20,437 bases of DNA from a virus. This document shows, piece by piece, positions 1 through 6,156 of the stretch; positions within the stretch are counted from its first letter, which is position 1; each line of letters begins with the position of its first letter. A program made the position numbers and the translations under genes. The DNA lies in the IMG/VR virus record IMGVR_UViG_3300022413_000052, positions 1-20,437 of that record; one strand, 5' to 3'. The notes below the pieces were generated by a model. That model searched no databases, had not been told where the DNA came from, and saw only the letters and a list, made by a program, of their open reading frames with translations.

Positions 1-2
1 CC

Positions 3-89
3 CTGGAGGAGATGCTGCACCAGGGCGAGGTGCTGCGGCCGGTGGTGATCGTTCTCACGCTGGCTGCGGCCTGGCTGTTGAACCGCTAA
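3..89 (+). CDS. C-terminal end of a small membrane-associated protein (partial)
   Basis: An open frame enters from the left edge and ends at TAA 87-89. The last 28 residues run from LEEMLHQGEVLRP into a hydrophobic stretch (VVIVLTLAAAWLL) that closes with NR just before the stop. This looks like a C-terminal transmembrane or tail-anchor segment. The frame is on the same strand as all downstream genes. Too little is present to assign a family, and the start lies outside the window. Confidence 0.5.
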   Translation: MEEMLHQGEVLRPVVIVLTLAAAWLLNR

Positions 90-91
90 GA

Positions 92-102
92 GATCACCTC
101 CT
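92..102 (+). other. 11-base identity to the 16S rRNA 3' tail (anti-Shine-Dalgarno)
   Basis: The bases gatcacctcct match the near-universal bacterial 16S rRNA 3' end, which contains the anti-Shine-Dalgarno sequence. They lie in the 86-base gap between the first partial gene and the gene at 176. Read on the minus strand the same bases form an extended Shine-Dalgarno, but no start codon follows at a useful distance. Chance is a reasonable explanation. The rest of the gap (90-175) shows no convincing promoter or terminator. Confidence 0.3.
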
Positions 103-175
103 CGCACGCCCCCCCAAATGACACCGCCGCGGGCGAGCGTTTGGACGGCACGCGGCGAATTGCTACGACGAGGGC

Positions 176-463
176 ATGGGTCCAGCCGTCGTCGTCCGCT
201 TCGGCCAGCCGGTCGAGGTGCCCGGTTACCGCCTCGTGAATCACTCGCGCACCGTGGCGCGTCTGATACAGCTGCGCTCGCCGGGTCGTATCGACTTTGA
301 GCCCGGAGAGTTGCGCGCCTGGGAGCCGTTCATCCGCTGGCTGCCCGATGAGGCCGTTATACTGGGAGAACGGATCTACATTAACCGCGAAACCCACGTC
401 ATCGAGCTGGAAGTTATTCCGACCGGCCCGGTGAAGATCGCCGACTACAGCCGCGCCGCCTAA
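176..463 (+). CDS. hypothetical phage protein, 95 aa
   Basis: I do not recognise a family. The protein is 95 residues, predicted soluble and beta-rich, with alternating hydrophobic strands (VVVRFGQPVEV, HVIELEVIP) and no signal peptide, membrane segment or Cys pair. ATG 176 is the first in-frame ATG. The purine-rich GAGGG at 170-174 is too close to be an ideal ribosome binding site, so the start is uncertain. A longer antisense frame overlaps it, but every well-supported gene here is on the + strand and the composition fits its neighbours. A head or tail accessory role is possible but is only a guess. Confidence 0.5.
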   Translation: MGPAVVVRFGQPVEVPGYRLVNHSRTVARLIQLRSPGRIDFEPGELRAWEPFIRWLPDEAVILGERIYINRETHVIELEVIPTGPVKIADYSRAA

Positions 464-516
464 CACCGCGCCGCCGCATCCTTTCGCCCCCCGGCCGCCC
501 GCTTTGGGAGATTCCT

Positions 517-978
517 ATGGGGCGACCTTCGGTCAGCAAATTGCGCGTGGTCCTCTATGCGGCCCTGGACCGCTACGCCGGCAAAATCTTCAAGGACCAG
601 CGCAAAGTTCTTGGTTGCGGCGAATCCTACGATGTGGACGTGCGGCTGCAGGCGGCGATCACCGCCGCCGCCACGCCCTGGCAGATCGAGGATCGCGTGC
701 GAGGCCAGCTGACAATCGATCACGATGTGCCCGTGCGCACCTTGATCGCTTGCAAGACGGTCAACCTGCTGGCCTTTTTCCTGGAGCACATTCCCGAGCA
801 CCAGCGGCTGCAGGTCTGCCAGTTAGCGGCCGTGCACTTTCGCCAGGACGAGACGCTAGGAGTTTCGTCGGAGAACCTGGTCGCCGCCGACGAGCTGCTG
901 CAGGCCATGCGCAAGTCCGGCCCGCTAAAAGATCGAGCCGGCGCCGTCCGCTGGCAGACCACCTCCGAGGGTGACTGA
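517..978 (+). CDS. hypothetical phage protein, 153 aa
   Basis: No family recognised. ATG 517 has a good ribosome binding site, GGGAG at 506-510, six bases upstream. The product looks mostly alpha-helical and soluble. It has a basic N-terminal part (GRPSVSKLRVVLYAALDRYA), a central hydrophobic helix near residues 75-90 (TLIACKTVNLLAFFLEHI) and a charged C-terminus. It precedes the holin-like gene by 57 bases. A competing frame at 504-974 has an arginine-rich, low-quality product and is a shadow. The position before the lysis-like genes does not reveal its role. Confidence 0.55.
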   Translation: MGRPSVSKLRVVLYAALDRYAGKIFKDQRKVLGCGESYDVDVRLQAAITAAATPWQIEDRVRGQLTIDHDVPVRTLIACKTVNLLAFFLEHIPEHQRLQVCQLAAVHFRQDETLGVSSENLVAADELLQAMRKSGPLKDRAGAVRWQTTSEGD

Positions 979-1003
979 CACGCTAATCGCTCGCGCTCCT
1001 CTC

Positions 1004-1032
1004 CGCACCGAGCCCACAAACAAGCAGGTGCG
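1004..1032 (+). promoter_or_regulatory. small hairpin over the ribosome-binding region of the holin-like gene
   Basis: The bases cgcacc (1004-1009) and ggtgcg (1027-1032) are perfect reverse complements separated by 17 bases. The right arm includes the only SD-like bases (aggtg) before ATG 1036. A six-base stem with a long loop is weak and could be chance. If it forms, it would lower translation of the holin-like gene. Confidence 0.25.
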
Positions 1033-1035
1033 CGG

Positions 1036-1647
1036 ATGGCCAGGATCAACGATATCAAAGTTAAGACCACGTTCGAGAACCGCTCCAAGCCTGGTTTTCG
1101 GACCACGGAGTTTTGGCTCTCGCTGGCAGCCATCGTGCTGGTGGCCGTGCAGGGATCGGGCCTGCTGGACTCGCCCACCGAGCCGGCGCTCAACCTGGTC
1201 AACGCCATCATCTCCGCGCTCATTGCCGGGCTGGCGGCCATCGGCTACTCGGCCAGTCGCGCGGCGGTTAAACGGGCCGAGCTGGCCGTGCTGCCCATCG
1301 CCGTGGCGCAGGAGTCGCACCAGGCGGAGGCGGCCCGTGGCGGCGGGCTTTTGCAAATCATTCGCGCGCTGGCCGAAGTGCTGCGCAATCCCGAGGTGAT
1401 GGGCGTTTTGCTGTCACTGCTCAAAATGCTCTCCGACAAGCCAGCCGATCAGCGGCAGGCCCTGCTGGCCGACCTGGCCGGGAGCAACTTGGTGGAGGTC
1501 CGCACCCTGGCCCGCTTGCTGGAGTGCCTGTTGGGCGGCACAGGCGAGAACCTGGAGCGTATCGCCACGCTGGCCGCCCGCCAGGCCGGTCTGAGCGACG
1601 CCGAAGTGAATAACCTGGTCCAGCAGCTGCGCGAGGTGCGGGAGTGA
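1036..1647 (+). CDS. two-transmembrane holin-like protein
   Basis: This 203-residue protein has two predicted transmembrane helices close together, at about residues 26-44 (EFWLSLAAIVLVAVQG) and 53-73 (LVNAIISALIAGLAAIGYSA), joined by a short turn. A long soluble helical C-terminal half follows, rich in Leu and Ala. The arrangement 'TTEFW + TM + short loop + TM + SRAxxK' resembles two-TM phage holin-like proteins, which make membrane lesions at the end of infection. The extra roughly 120-residue C-terminal domain is longer than in a plain small holin. The stop overlaps the GTG start of the metalloprotease gene (GTGA), so the two are translationally coupled. Lysis is inferred from topology and neighbour; another membrane-scaffold role is possible. 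Confidence 0.5.
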   Translation: MARINDIKVKTTFENRSKPGFRTTEFWLSLAAIVLVAVQGSGLLDSPTEPALNLVNAIISALIAGLAAIGYSASRAAVKRAELAVLPIAVAQESHQAEAARGGGLLQIIRALAEVLRNPEVMGVLLSLLKMLSDKPADQRQALLADLAGSNLVEVRTLARLLECLLGGTGENLERIATLAARQAGLSDAEVNNLVQQLREVRE

Positions 1648-2444
1648 GAAAACTGCAGCCGTACGAAAAACGATTGATCAACACCGGCTGGCTGCGGCCC
1701 GGCGACGACGTGAGCGCCGAGGTGATTCGCCGCTACCAGGGCTTTCACGGCCTGTTGATCGATGGCGACGCTGGGCCGGTGACCCAGGCCCACCTGGGCA
1801 TGCGCCGGATCTGCGCCCTGCCCGACAAGCTGCCCATGCGTGAAGCGGTGCAGTTTCCCCAGAAGGACGTGACCTGGCACCCGGCCGAGCCGGTGCGTCC
1901 GTTCAACCACACGCAGACCGTGCAGATATTCAAATGGGGCTTCTCGCGCTGGGCGCAAGTCTGCGGCATCCGGCCCAAGTACGAACCCAACGCGCAGCGG
2001 GCTAACGTGCTGGCGCGCGTGGGAAACATCGACGGGCCCGCCGGCACACTGGCCTGGAGTGAGCTAGCCAACTGGCCGCGCACCAATCAGCGCTACGACG
2101 ACAGCGAGCAATGGTACTACAGCGGCTGGCTCTCCAACCCGCCGGCGGCGGCCATCGAGCTGGGCGCCGTGGTGGTGCACGAGCTGGGCCACGCCCTGGG
2201 GATTCCGCACCTGGGCAATGGCAACGTAATGCAGCCCATGTACCAGTGGGGCCTGCGCACGCCGCAGGACGACGACATTCGGCAGGCCCGCGCGCGCTAC
2301 GGTCGCCCGGCCACGCAGCCGGAGCCGCCCCCCGCTCCGCCCAAGCCAGAGCCGCCCCCCGCTCCGCCCAAGCCAGAGCCGCCCCCCGCTGACGCCTGCA
2401 TCCAGGCCATACTGGATCTGCTGGAGGCACTTGCCAGACGATGA
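1644..2444 (+). CDS. matrixin-type zinc metalloprotease with peptidoglycan-binding-like N-terminus
   Basis: This is a 266-residue metzincin. The zinc site is HELGHALGIPH at residues 179-189 (His179, Glu180, His183, His189), followed by a Met-turn at NVM (Met196), the M10/matrixin signature. Residues 10-61 resemble the peptidoglycan-binding/propeptide domain of matrix metalloproteinases (VIRRYQGFHGLLIDGDAGPV). They end in RRICALPD, which recalls the cysteine switch PRCGVPD, with Cys57 as a possible zinc-blocking residue. The C-terminus carries Pro-rich PEPPPAPPK repeats and a short amphipathic helix. There is no signal peptide, so exit would need the holin or particle incorporation. The GTG start overlaps the holin-like stop and the end overlaps the next ATG. 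It may replace an endolysin, or cut host surface or virion proteins; the substrate is unknown. Confidence 0.82.
   Translation: MRKLQPYEKRLINTGWLRPGDDVSAEVIRRYQGFHGLLIDGDAGPVTQAHLGMRRICALPDKLPMREAVQFPQKDVTWHPAEPVRPFNHTQTVQIFKWGFSRWAQVCGIRPKYEPNAQRANVLARVGNIDGPAGTLAWSELANWPRTNQRYDDSEQWYYSGWLSNPPAAAIELGAVVVHELGHALGIPHLGNGNVMQPMYQWGLRTPQDDDIRQARARYGRPATQPEPPPAPPKPEPPPAPPKPEPPPADACIQAILDLLEALARR
2322..2390 (+). repeat. 27-bp tandem repeat coding PEPPPAPPK linker
   Basis: Two perfect 27-base units (2322-2348 and 2349-2375) and a 15-base partial unit (2376-2390) encode Glu-Pro-Pro-Pro-Ala-Pro-Pro-Lys-Pro units in the metalloprotease C-terminal region. Such Pro-rich stretches are usual as extended, protease-resistant linkers. 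The near-identical DNA suggests recent expansion by slippage. Confidence 0.85.
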
Positions 2445-4195
2445 GCGATCGAGAGCGGCTGGAAAACCTCGAGCAGCGCGTGGGCCAGTTGCACGCCGGC
2501 TTATTACTGGTGGGCTGCCTGGTGCTGGTGCTGTTGGTGTTCGACTTGGTCGACGCGGCCGAGAAGCTCCAGCAAGTGCCCACGCCGATCAGCGCGGCCA
2601 CCTGGGCGCTCTCGGATCTGGCCGCGCACCACCCGCAGCGCCGGGCGCAACTGCGCTACCTGTGGCTGCCGCCCTGGGCCGACGACCGCTGGCCGGCGGC
2701 GGTAGCCTACGGGCTCAACACGGCCGCGGGCACCAGCCACCTTCTGCACCAGCCGCAGAGTTTCGCCGGCGGCTGGATGCTGCGAGTGGACCTGGCCCAG
2801 TTGGCGCACCGGGCGGGCCAGCGCCGCGCGTTGGCCAAAGTCTGGGACGACCTGGCCCGCGACGATCCGTATTTTCACGTGAGACTTTCCGACCGCGACC
2901 CCACGCCTAAAGCGGCGATCATCTCACCGGCCATCGAGGGCAAACTGGAAGCGGCCCTGGTCGCCTTGGGCTACGTGCGCCGCGAGGGCCGCAACTACTT
3001 CACCTTGCGCCCGCTGCCGGTATATCGGGCGGACTGGTTCCTCAGCAAGATTCTCTCGACGCTCAACGGGGGCGTGTACTACGACCTGCTGCGGATCCTT
3101 TCCACGGGCGAGGGCAGCGAGGAGGAGCAGATCCTCGCCGGGCACGGGATCAACGAGACGGCCTCGTTTCAGATCGGTGGCAGCCGGCGCGTGGGGCTGG
3201 TCGAGAGCCAGGTGACCGGCAAGCCGCGCTCGATCGTGGCCCTGCGCGGTTTTTTGGGCCAGGGCTGGATCACCGAGGACTTGACGGACGAGCAGTTGGG
3301 TGATGCGCGGGTGCATCCGCTGCTGAACCTGTTGCCCGACGCCAACGGGCAGGGAAAATTCGCCGCGCGGGAGGGCATCCTGGAGCGGGCCAACGGCCTG
3401 CACAGTTTCTATTTGAGCGATGACGCGGGCGCGCTGGTCGATGAGGCCCCCGCCTCGGTGGCCACCGATCGCACCGTCCCGCCGCCGCACACGCAGCGAC
3501 TGCAGCCGGCGATCAGCTGCCTGCGCTGCCACAGTGCACTGAGCGAGAGCGACGAGGGGCTCAAGCCGGCGCCCAACGATATCCGCCTGGCCCTGGGCCG
3601 CCGCCTGGACGTGCTGGCCGATCGGGCCGAGCGCGGCGAGCAGGCCGACGCCGTGGCCCGCCTGGCGGACCTCTACGCCGGCGATTTTCGCCGTAGTTTT
3701 GCCCGGGCCCGCGACGATGTGGCCGAGGCCACATTCACCGTAACCGGAGGCCTGGGCGTGCAGGCGGCCACGCAACTGGTCACGCGCATCTGCGACGACT
3801 ACCTGTATCGGTCGGTCACCACGCGGCAGGCGGCCCTGGAGATCGGCTGGCGCAGCCAGAGCGATCCCGATGTGCTGCACGCCGTGCTGGACGACAAGCC
3901 GGTGGCCGGACAATTCGCGGTGGAGGACGGCATCGTGGGTTTCCTGCGTGAGGGCCTGGCCGTGCGCCGGGGCGACTTCGAGCGCGTCTACGGCGAACTA
4001 CTTTATCGGGCCACCTACGGAACGCCGCCGGCCGGCGGCGGTGACTACCGGGCCCAGGCCCAGGTGGTGGCCCGCCTGGTCGAGGCGGGCGATCGCCGCC
4101 AGGCCGCTCACCACGCCGAGCTGGGCCTGCAGATGCGCCCCGATGCCGCGTTTCAAAAATACTTCCATGAGGTGCTCCAGTGGTCCGCGCGCTAG
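2441..4195 (+). CDS. membrane-anchored protein with a c-type heme motif (planctomycete-like family)
   Basis: This 584-residue protein has a charged N-terminus, then one transmembrane helix at about residues 18-37 (HAGLLLVGCLVLVLLVFDLV) without a clear cleavage site. The bulk is therefore probably outside the cytoplasmic membrane. A c-type heme attachment motif CLRCH lies at residues 360-364, preceded by a segment of the form NGLHSFYLSDDAGALVDEAP. From memory, this resembles a planctomycete protein family reading 'NGLQ.Y...D..G..ID..P...SCMSCH'. The C-terminal 220 residues are helical and lack a second motif. The start ATG 2441 overlaps the metalloprotease stop (ATGA). The family suggests redox or heme binding, but no substrate is known. 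A large exported heme protein in a phage gene string is odd, and host capture is likely. Confidence 0.6.
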   Translation: MSDRERLENLEQRVGQLHAGLLLVGCLVLVLLVFDLVDAAEKLQQVPTPISAATWALSDLAAHHPQRRAQLRYLWLPPWADDRWPAAVAYGLNTAAGTSHLLHQPQSFAGGWMLRVDLAQLAHRAGQRRALAKVWDDLARDDPYFHVRLSDRDPTPKAAIISPAIEGKLEAALVALGYVRREGRNYFTLRPLPVYRADWFLSKILSTLNGGVYYDLLRILSTGEGSEEEQILAGHGINETASFQIGGSRRVGLVESQVTGKPRSIVALRGFLGQGWITEDLTDEQLGDARVHPLLNLLPDANGQGKFAAREGILERANGLHSFYLSDDAGALVDEAPASVATDRTVPPPHTQRLQPAISCLRCHSALSESDEGLKPAPNDIRLALGRRLDVLADRAERGEQADAVARLADLYAGDFRRSFARARDDVAEATFTVTGGLGVQAATQLVTRICDDYLYRSVTTRQAALEIGWRSQSDPDVLHAVLDDKPVAGQFAVEDGIVGFLREGLAVRRGDFERVYGELLYRATYGTPPAGGGDYRAQAQVVARLVEAGDRRQAAHHAELGLQMRPDAAFQKYFHEVLQWSAR

Positions 4196-4971
4196 TTTTT
4201 TGTTGTTTGCTGCTCGTTTCGTCGCTCACGCACGCCGCGAATTTCTGTCGCTCGTGCGCCAGCAGCCACTGCGTGCACCTGCGGCACGTGCCCAGCAAAC
4301 TAAAAACCAACTACGCGCAGCCCTCGCAGGTGATCATTAACAACACCTACCCGGAACAGATCACCCACCAGGCCCGCGGCACGACCGTGTACGGTTACCC
4401 GACCTACCAAAGCTACGCCACCTCCTCCAAGAGCGTGGACGTGGCCCAGCTGCTGGAGCGGGCCACGCGCCTGGTGGAGCGCAGCCAGACGGCGGGCCAG
4501 GAAGGTCTCACGCAGTTGCTGGAGTCGATCGGCCAACTGGCCGAGGGCCAGGCCCAGGCCCAGGCCCTGGCGGCCCGGGCCCACGTGCTGGAGCGTTTGC
4601 TGCACGGCGGACAGCCGCAGCCGCCGCAGAAAATTCAACTGGAGTATCACGACGGGGCCTGGCGACTGGCCCCCACCACAGACACGGCGGCTACCCGCGG
4701 GGACGACGAACATACGCAACAGCGTCCCGCCGCGGCAGCCGCCCCGGCCATCCAGCGCTGCACCAAATGCCACAGCGGGCCCCAGCCTCAAGGCCAGTTC
4801 GCCCTGGACCTGGTGCCGCTGGAGATCGACTCCATCCGCAAAGCCTGGGGCAGGATCACCACCGGCGAGGCGGCGCGTCGTATGCCCCCTGCCAGCGAGC
4901 CACCTTTGAGCGATACCGAACGCGCCGCCATCGGCGCACACTTTCTGCAGCAATTAAGCGAGGTGAACTAA
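4180..4971 (+). CDS. secreted c-type cytochrome-like protein
   Basis: This 263-residue protein begins with a good signal peptide (residues 1-19, VRALVFCCLLLVSSLTHAA), which supports the GTG start at 4180 despite a 16-base overlap with the upstream gene. A Cys-rich patch follows (CRSCASSHC), then a Tyr/Thr-rich region, a helical Gln/Ala/Leu-rich segment at about 85-145, and a C-terminal cytochrome-like domain. That domain has CTKCH at residues 194-198 and RMPP at 234-237, with Met235 a candidate sixth heme ligand. This pairing is typical of planctomycete-type cytochrome c domains. The domain is short and ends in PPLSDTERAAIGAHFLQQL, as those domains do. Electron transfer is family-based; the redox partner is unknown. 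The upstream neighbour carries another CxxCH, suggesting the two act together. Confidence 0.68.
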   Translation: MVRALVFCCLLLVSSLTHAANFCRSCASSHCVHLRHVPSKLKTNYAQPSQVIINNTYPEQITHQARGTTVYGYPTYQSYATSSKSVDVAQLLERATRLVERSQTAGQEGLTQLLESIGQLAEGQAQAQALAARAHVLERLLHGGQPQPPQKIQLEYHDGAWRLAPTTDTAATRGDDEHTQQRPAAAAAPAIQRCTKCHSGPQPQGQFALDLVPLEIDSIRKAWGRITTGEAARRMPPASEPPLSDTERAAIGAHFLQQLSEVN

Positions 4972-5300
4972 TGCGATTCGGCATTTTCCTGTTGTGCGTT
5001 TTTCTTTGCTCGCCGCTCTGGGCGACTAACTTTGGCCAGCGTGTGCAGGTGCAGCGTGTGTTCGTGCCCCAGCAGCGCGTGCAGGTGCAGCGTGTGTTCG
5101 TGCCCCAACAGCGCGTGCAGGTGCAGCGTGTGTTCGTGCCCCAGCAGCGCGTGCAGGTGCAGCGTGTCTTCGTGCCCCAGCAGCGCGTGCAGGTGCAGCG
5201 TGTGCAGGTCCAACGGGTCCAGCGCGTGGTGGTGCCCAGTGTGGCCGGCAGCGTGCTGCGGTCGATCTTTGCGCCCCGCGTGTTTATTCGAGGTTTCTGA
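4971..5300 (+). CDS. secreted 12-residue tandem-repeat protein (VQVQRVFVPQ repeats)
   Basis: The start is ATG 4971, one base overlapping the previous stop (TAATG); an upstream extension of this frame lacks support. The product is 109 residues with a signal peptide (MRFGIFLLCVFLCSPLWA). Four QRVQVQRVFVPQ units follow, then a degenerate stretch (QRVQVQRVQVQRVQRVVV) and a tail ending FAPRVFIRGF. The alternating Val/Gln and Arg pattern predicts long beta strands and a strongly basic surface; there is no acidic residue in the repeats. Such a protein could assemble into a fibre or coat negatively charged polymers, but function is unknown. It lies in the same overlapping string as the two CxxCH proteins and is followed by a 28-residue repeat peptide with related VQV motifs. 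Confidence 0.65.
   Translation: MRFGIFLLCVFLCSPLWATNFGQRVQVQRVFVPQQRVQVQRVFVPQQRVQVQRVFVPQQRVQVQRVFVPQQRVQVQRVQVQRVQRVVVPSVAGSVLRSIFAPRVFIRGF
5037..5180 (+). repeat. four tandem 36-bp repeats within the secreted repeat protein
   Basis: Four consecutive 36-base units start at CAG 5037 and encode QRVQVQRVFVPQ. They differ at only a few, mostly synonymous positions (cgt/cgc, cag/caa, gtg/gtc). A fifth partial copy starts at 5181 and decays. Within a unit there is also an internal gtgcag repetition. There are no spacers between units, so this is a coding minisatellite and not CRISPR. Confidence 0.95.
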
Positions 5301-5386
5301 TGCAGATCGTGCAGGTCAAAGCGCCGCCCAGGCCGCTGCAGGTGAAGGCACCGCCGCGGCCGATCCAGGTAAGCGCGGGAGAGTAA
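5300..5386 (+). CDS. 28-residue Pro-rich repeat peptide
   Basis: A short frame starts at ATG 5300, overlapping the previous TGA by one base (TGATG), and ends at TAA 5384-5386, one base before the next GTG. The predicted product is MQIVQVKAPPRPLQVKAPPR followed by PIQVSAGE. It holds two copies of (I/L)(V/Q)QVKAPPRP plus a third partial copy. The overlapping start, clean repeat structure and perfect fit between two genes suggest it is translated, or is at least a coupling peptide. No signal peptide or known family. It could also be the remnant of a longer repeat protein. Confidence 0.4.
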   Translation: MQIVQVKAPPRPLQVKAPPRPIQVSAGE

Positions 5387-5387
5387 C

Positions 5388-5726
5388 GTGGCAATACCGT
5401 TTGATCAGAGGCACTGCGCCAGCCGCGGCAGCGTGCTCAAAGTGCAAGCCAACTTCTCCACCTGGCTGGAGTCGGGCGACACGTTAGCTTCGGGCGCCGT
5501 GGAGCAGGTCGGATCGACCGACCTGGTGCTGGGCACCGTCAGCGTTTCGACCGGTTACGTGGAGGGCGAACTGCTGGGCGGTTCGACCGTGGCCGCCTCG
5601 ATGGCCCTGGAGTTTACCGTCACCGCCTCGAGCGACCTGGCCCAAGGCCGGCGCACGGTGCGCGTCACGCCGACCAGCGCGAGCACCTTCTCCGAACCCT
5701 TTGACCTGCTGCTGGAGATTATTTGA
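5388..5726 (+). CDS. small beta-rich phage structural protein (fiber-adaptor-like)
   Basis: The GTG start at 5388 has a strong ribosome binding site (GGGAG, 5377-5383 region). The 112-residue product follows a pattern I associate with small phage proteins annotated as fiber-tail adaptor or head decoration: 'xxFSTWLESGDTLAS...' near residues 22-36, a middle of Val/Thr/Ser strands, then 'RRTVRVTP' near residues 87-94. It is predicted to be an immunoglobulin-like beta sandwich, with no signal peptide or membrane segment. It is the last gene of the coupled string begun by the holin-like gene. A structural role is inferred from resemblance only. Confidence 0.45.
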   Translation: MAIPFDQRHCASRGSVLKVQANFSTWLESGDTLASGAVEQVGSTDLVLGTVSVSTGYVEGELLGGSTVAASMALEFTVTASSDLAQGRRTVRVTPTSASTFSEPFDLLLEII

Positions 5727-5732
5727 TCGCGG

Positions 5733-5752
5733 GCCCCTAGCCTAACGGGGGC
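5733..5752 (+). terminator. weak GC hairpin after the secreted-protein block
   Basis: The bases gcccc (5733-5737) and ggggc (5748-5752) can pair across a 10-base loop, just after the stop of the 112-residue gene. No T-run follows (gaatctta), so it is at best a weak or factor-dependent terminator. The gap 5727-5822 between genes shows no convincing promoter. Confidence 0.25.
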
Positions 5753-5822
5753 GAATCTTAGAAAAGCTGCCTTGGCGCCGTCCGCTCTTTCGCACAACGG
5801 CCCTGTATGGCGTGTTGTAAGG

Positions 5823-6152
5823 GTGAAACCGACCGAGCCCACCGCACCGCTGACCATCTGCCGCCGCTGCAACCGCATCGCCACGCGGGGGCTGTTCTGC
5901 GATGTGCACGCAGTGCGACGCAAGGACGACCGGGGCACCAGTGCCCAGCGGGGCTACGACCGACGCTGGCGGGTGTTTCGCGCACACTTCCTGCGACGGC
6001 ACCCGATGTGCGCCGACTGCGTGGACGCAGCAGCCCAGGAAGTGCACCACATTCAAAAGGTGGCCGACGCGCCCGAGCTGCGGCTACTGGAGAGCAACTG
6101 CCTGGCCCTTTGTAAGGTGTGCCACAGCAAGCGCACCGCACGCGGAGAGTGA
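5823..6152 (+). CDS. HNH endonuclease
   Basis: A 109-residue small phage HNH nuclease. The N-terminus has a zinc-knuckle-like CRRC...CDVH (Cys13, Cys16, Cys26, His29). A basic helix RGYDRRWRVFRAHFLRRHP follows, then the HNH core: CADC (63-66), EVHHI (His75, His76), ESNCLALCKVCH (Asn92, Cys97, Cys100, His101). GTG 5823 is chosen because the protein then starts at the usual place before the first zinc knuckle. An in-frame TTG at 5772 would add 17 poorly fitting residues. In many cos-type HK97-like phages an HNH protein near the terminase genes helps DNA cutting during packaging. Here terS lies 1.9 kb downstream, so that role is likely, with homing or defence use as the alternative. Confidence 0.85.
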   Translation: MKPTEPTAPLTICRRCNRIATRGLFCDVHAVRRKDDRGTSAQRGYDRRWRVFRAHFLRRHPMCADCVDAAAQEVHHIQKVADAPELRLLESNCLALCKVCHSKRTARGE

Positions 6153-6156
6153 CCTG

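Noticed and set aside
86-466. 126-residue minus-strand frame across the first hypothetical gene
   Set aside because: All credible genes are on the + strand and the frame has no ribosome binding site or recognisable motif. Kept as a minor alternative because the + strand gene is also unassigned.
2924-3913. 329-residue minus-strand open frame
   Set aside because: Antisense to the CxxCH membrane protein, low complexity, and no start signal.
5037-5230. 36-base repeats resembling a CRISPR array
   Set aside because: Units are directly adjacent with no unique spacers, keep the reading frame and encode QRVQVQRVFVPQ, so this is a coding minisatellite.
5032-5487. Cys-rich repeat frame (CRCSVCSCPSSA-type) on the + strand
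   Set aside because: It is the +1 reading of the same 36-base repeats, has no ribosome binding site and no signal peptide, and runs through two better-supported genes.
479-5795. Recurring ctttcgc in gaps near 480 and 5788, possibly related to the neu leader elements
   Set aside because: A seven-base match is expected by chance more than once in a window this size, and the flanks do not align.
5902-6156. Upstream extension of the methyltransferase frame
   Set aside because: It overlaps the HNH gene in another frame and lacks homologous-looking sequence. ATG 6157 has a good ribosome binding site and begins directly before the usual N-terminal strand.
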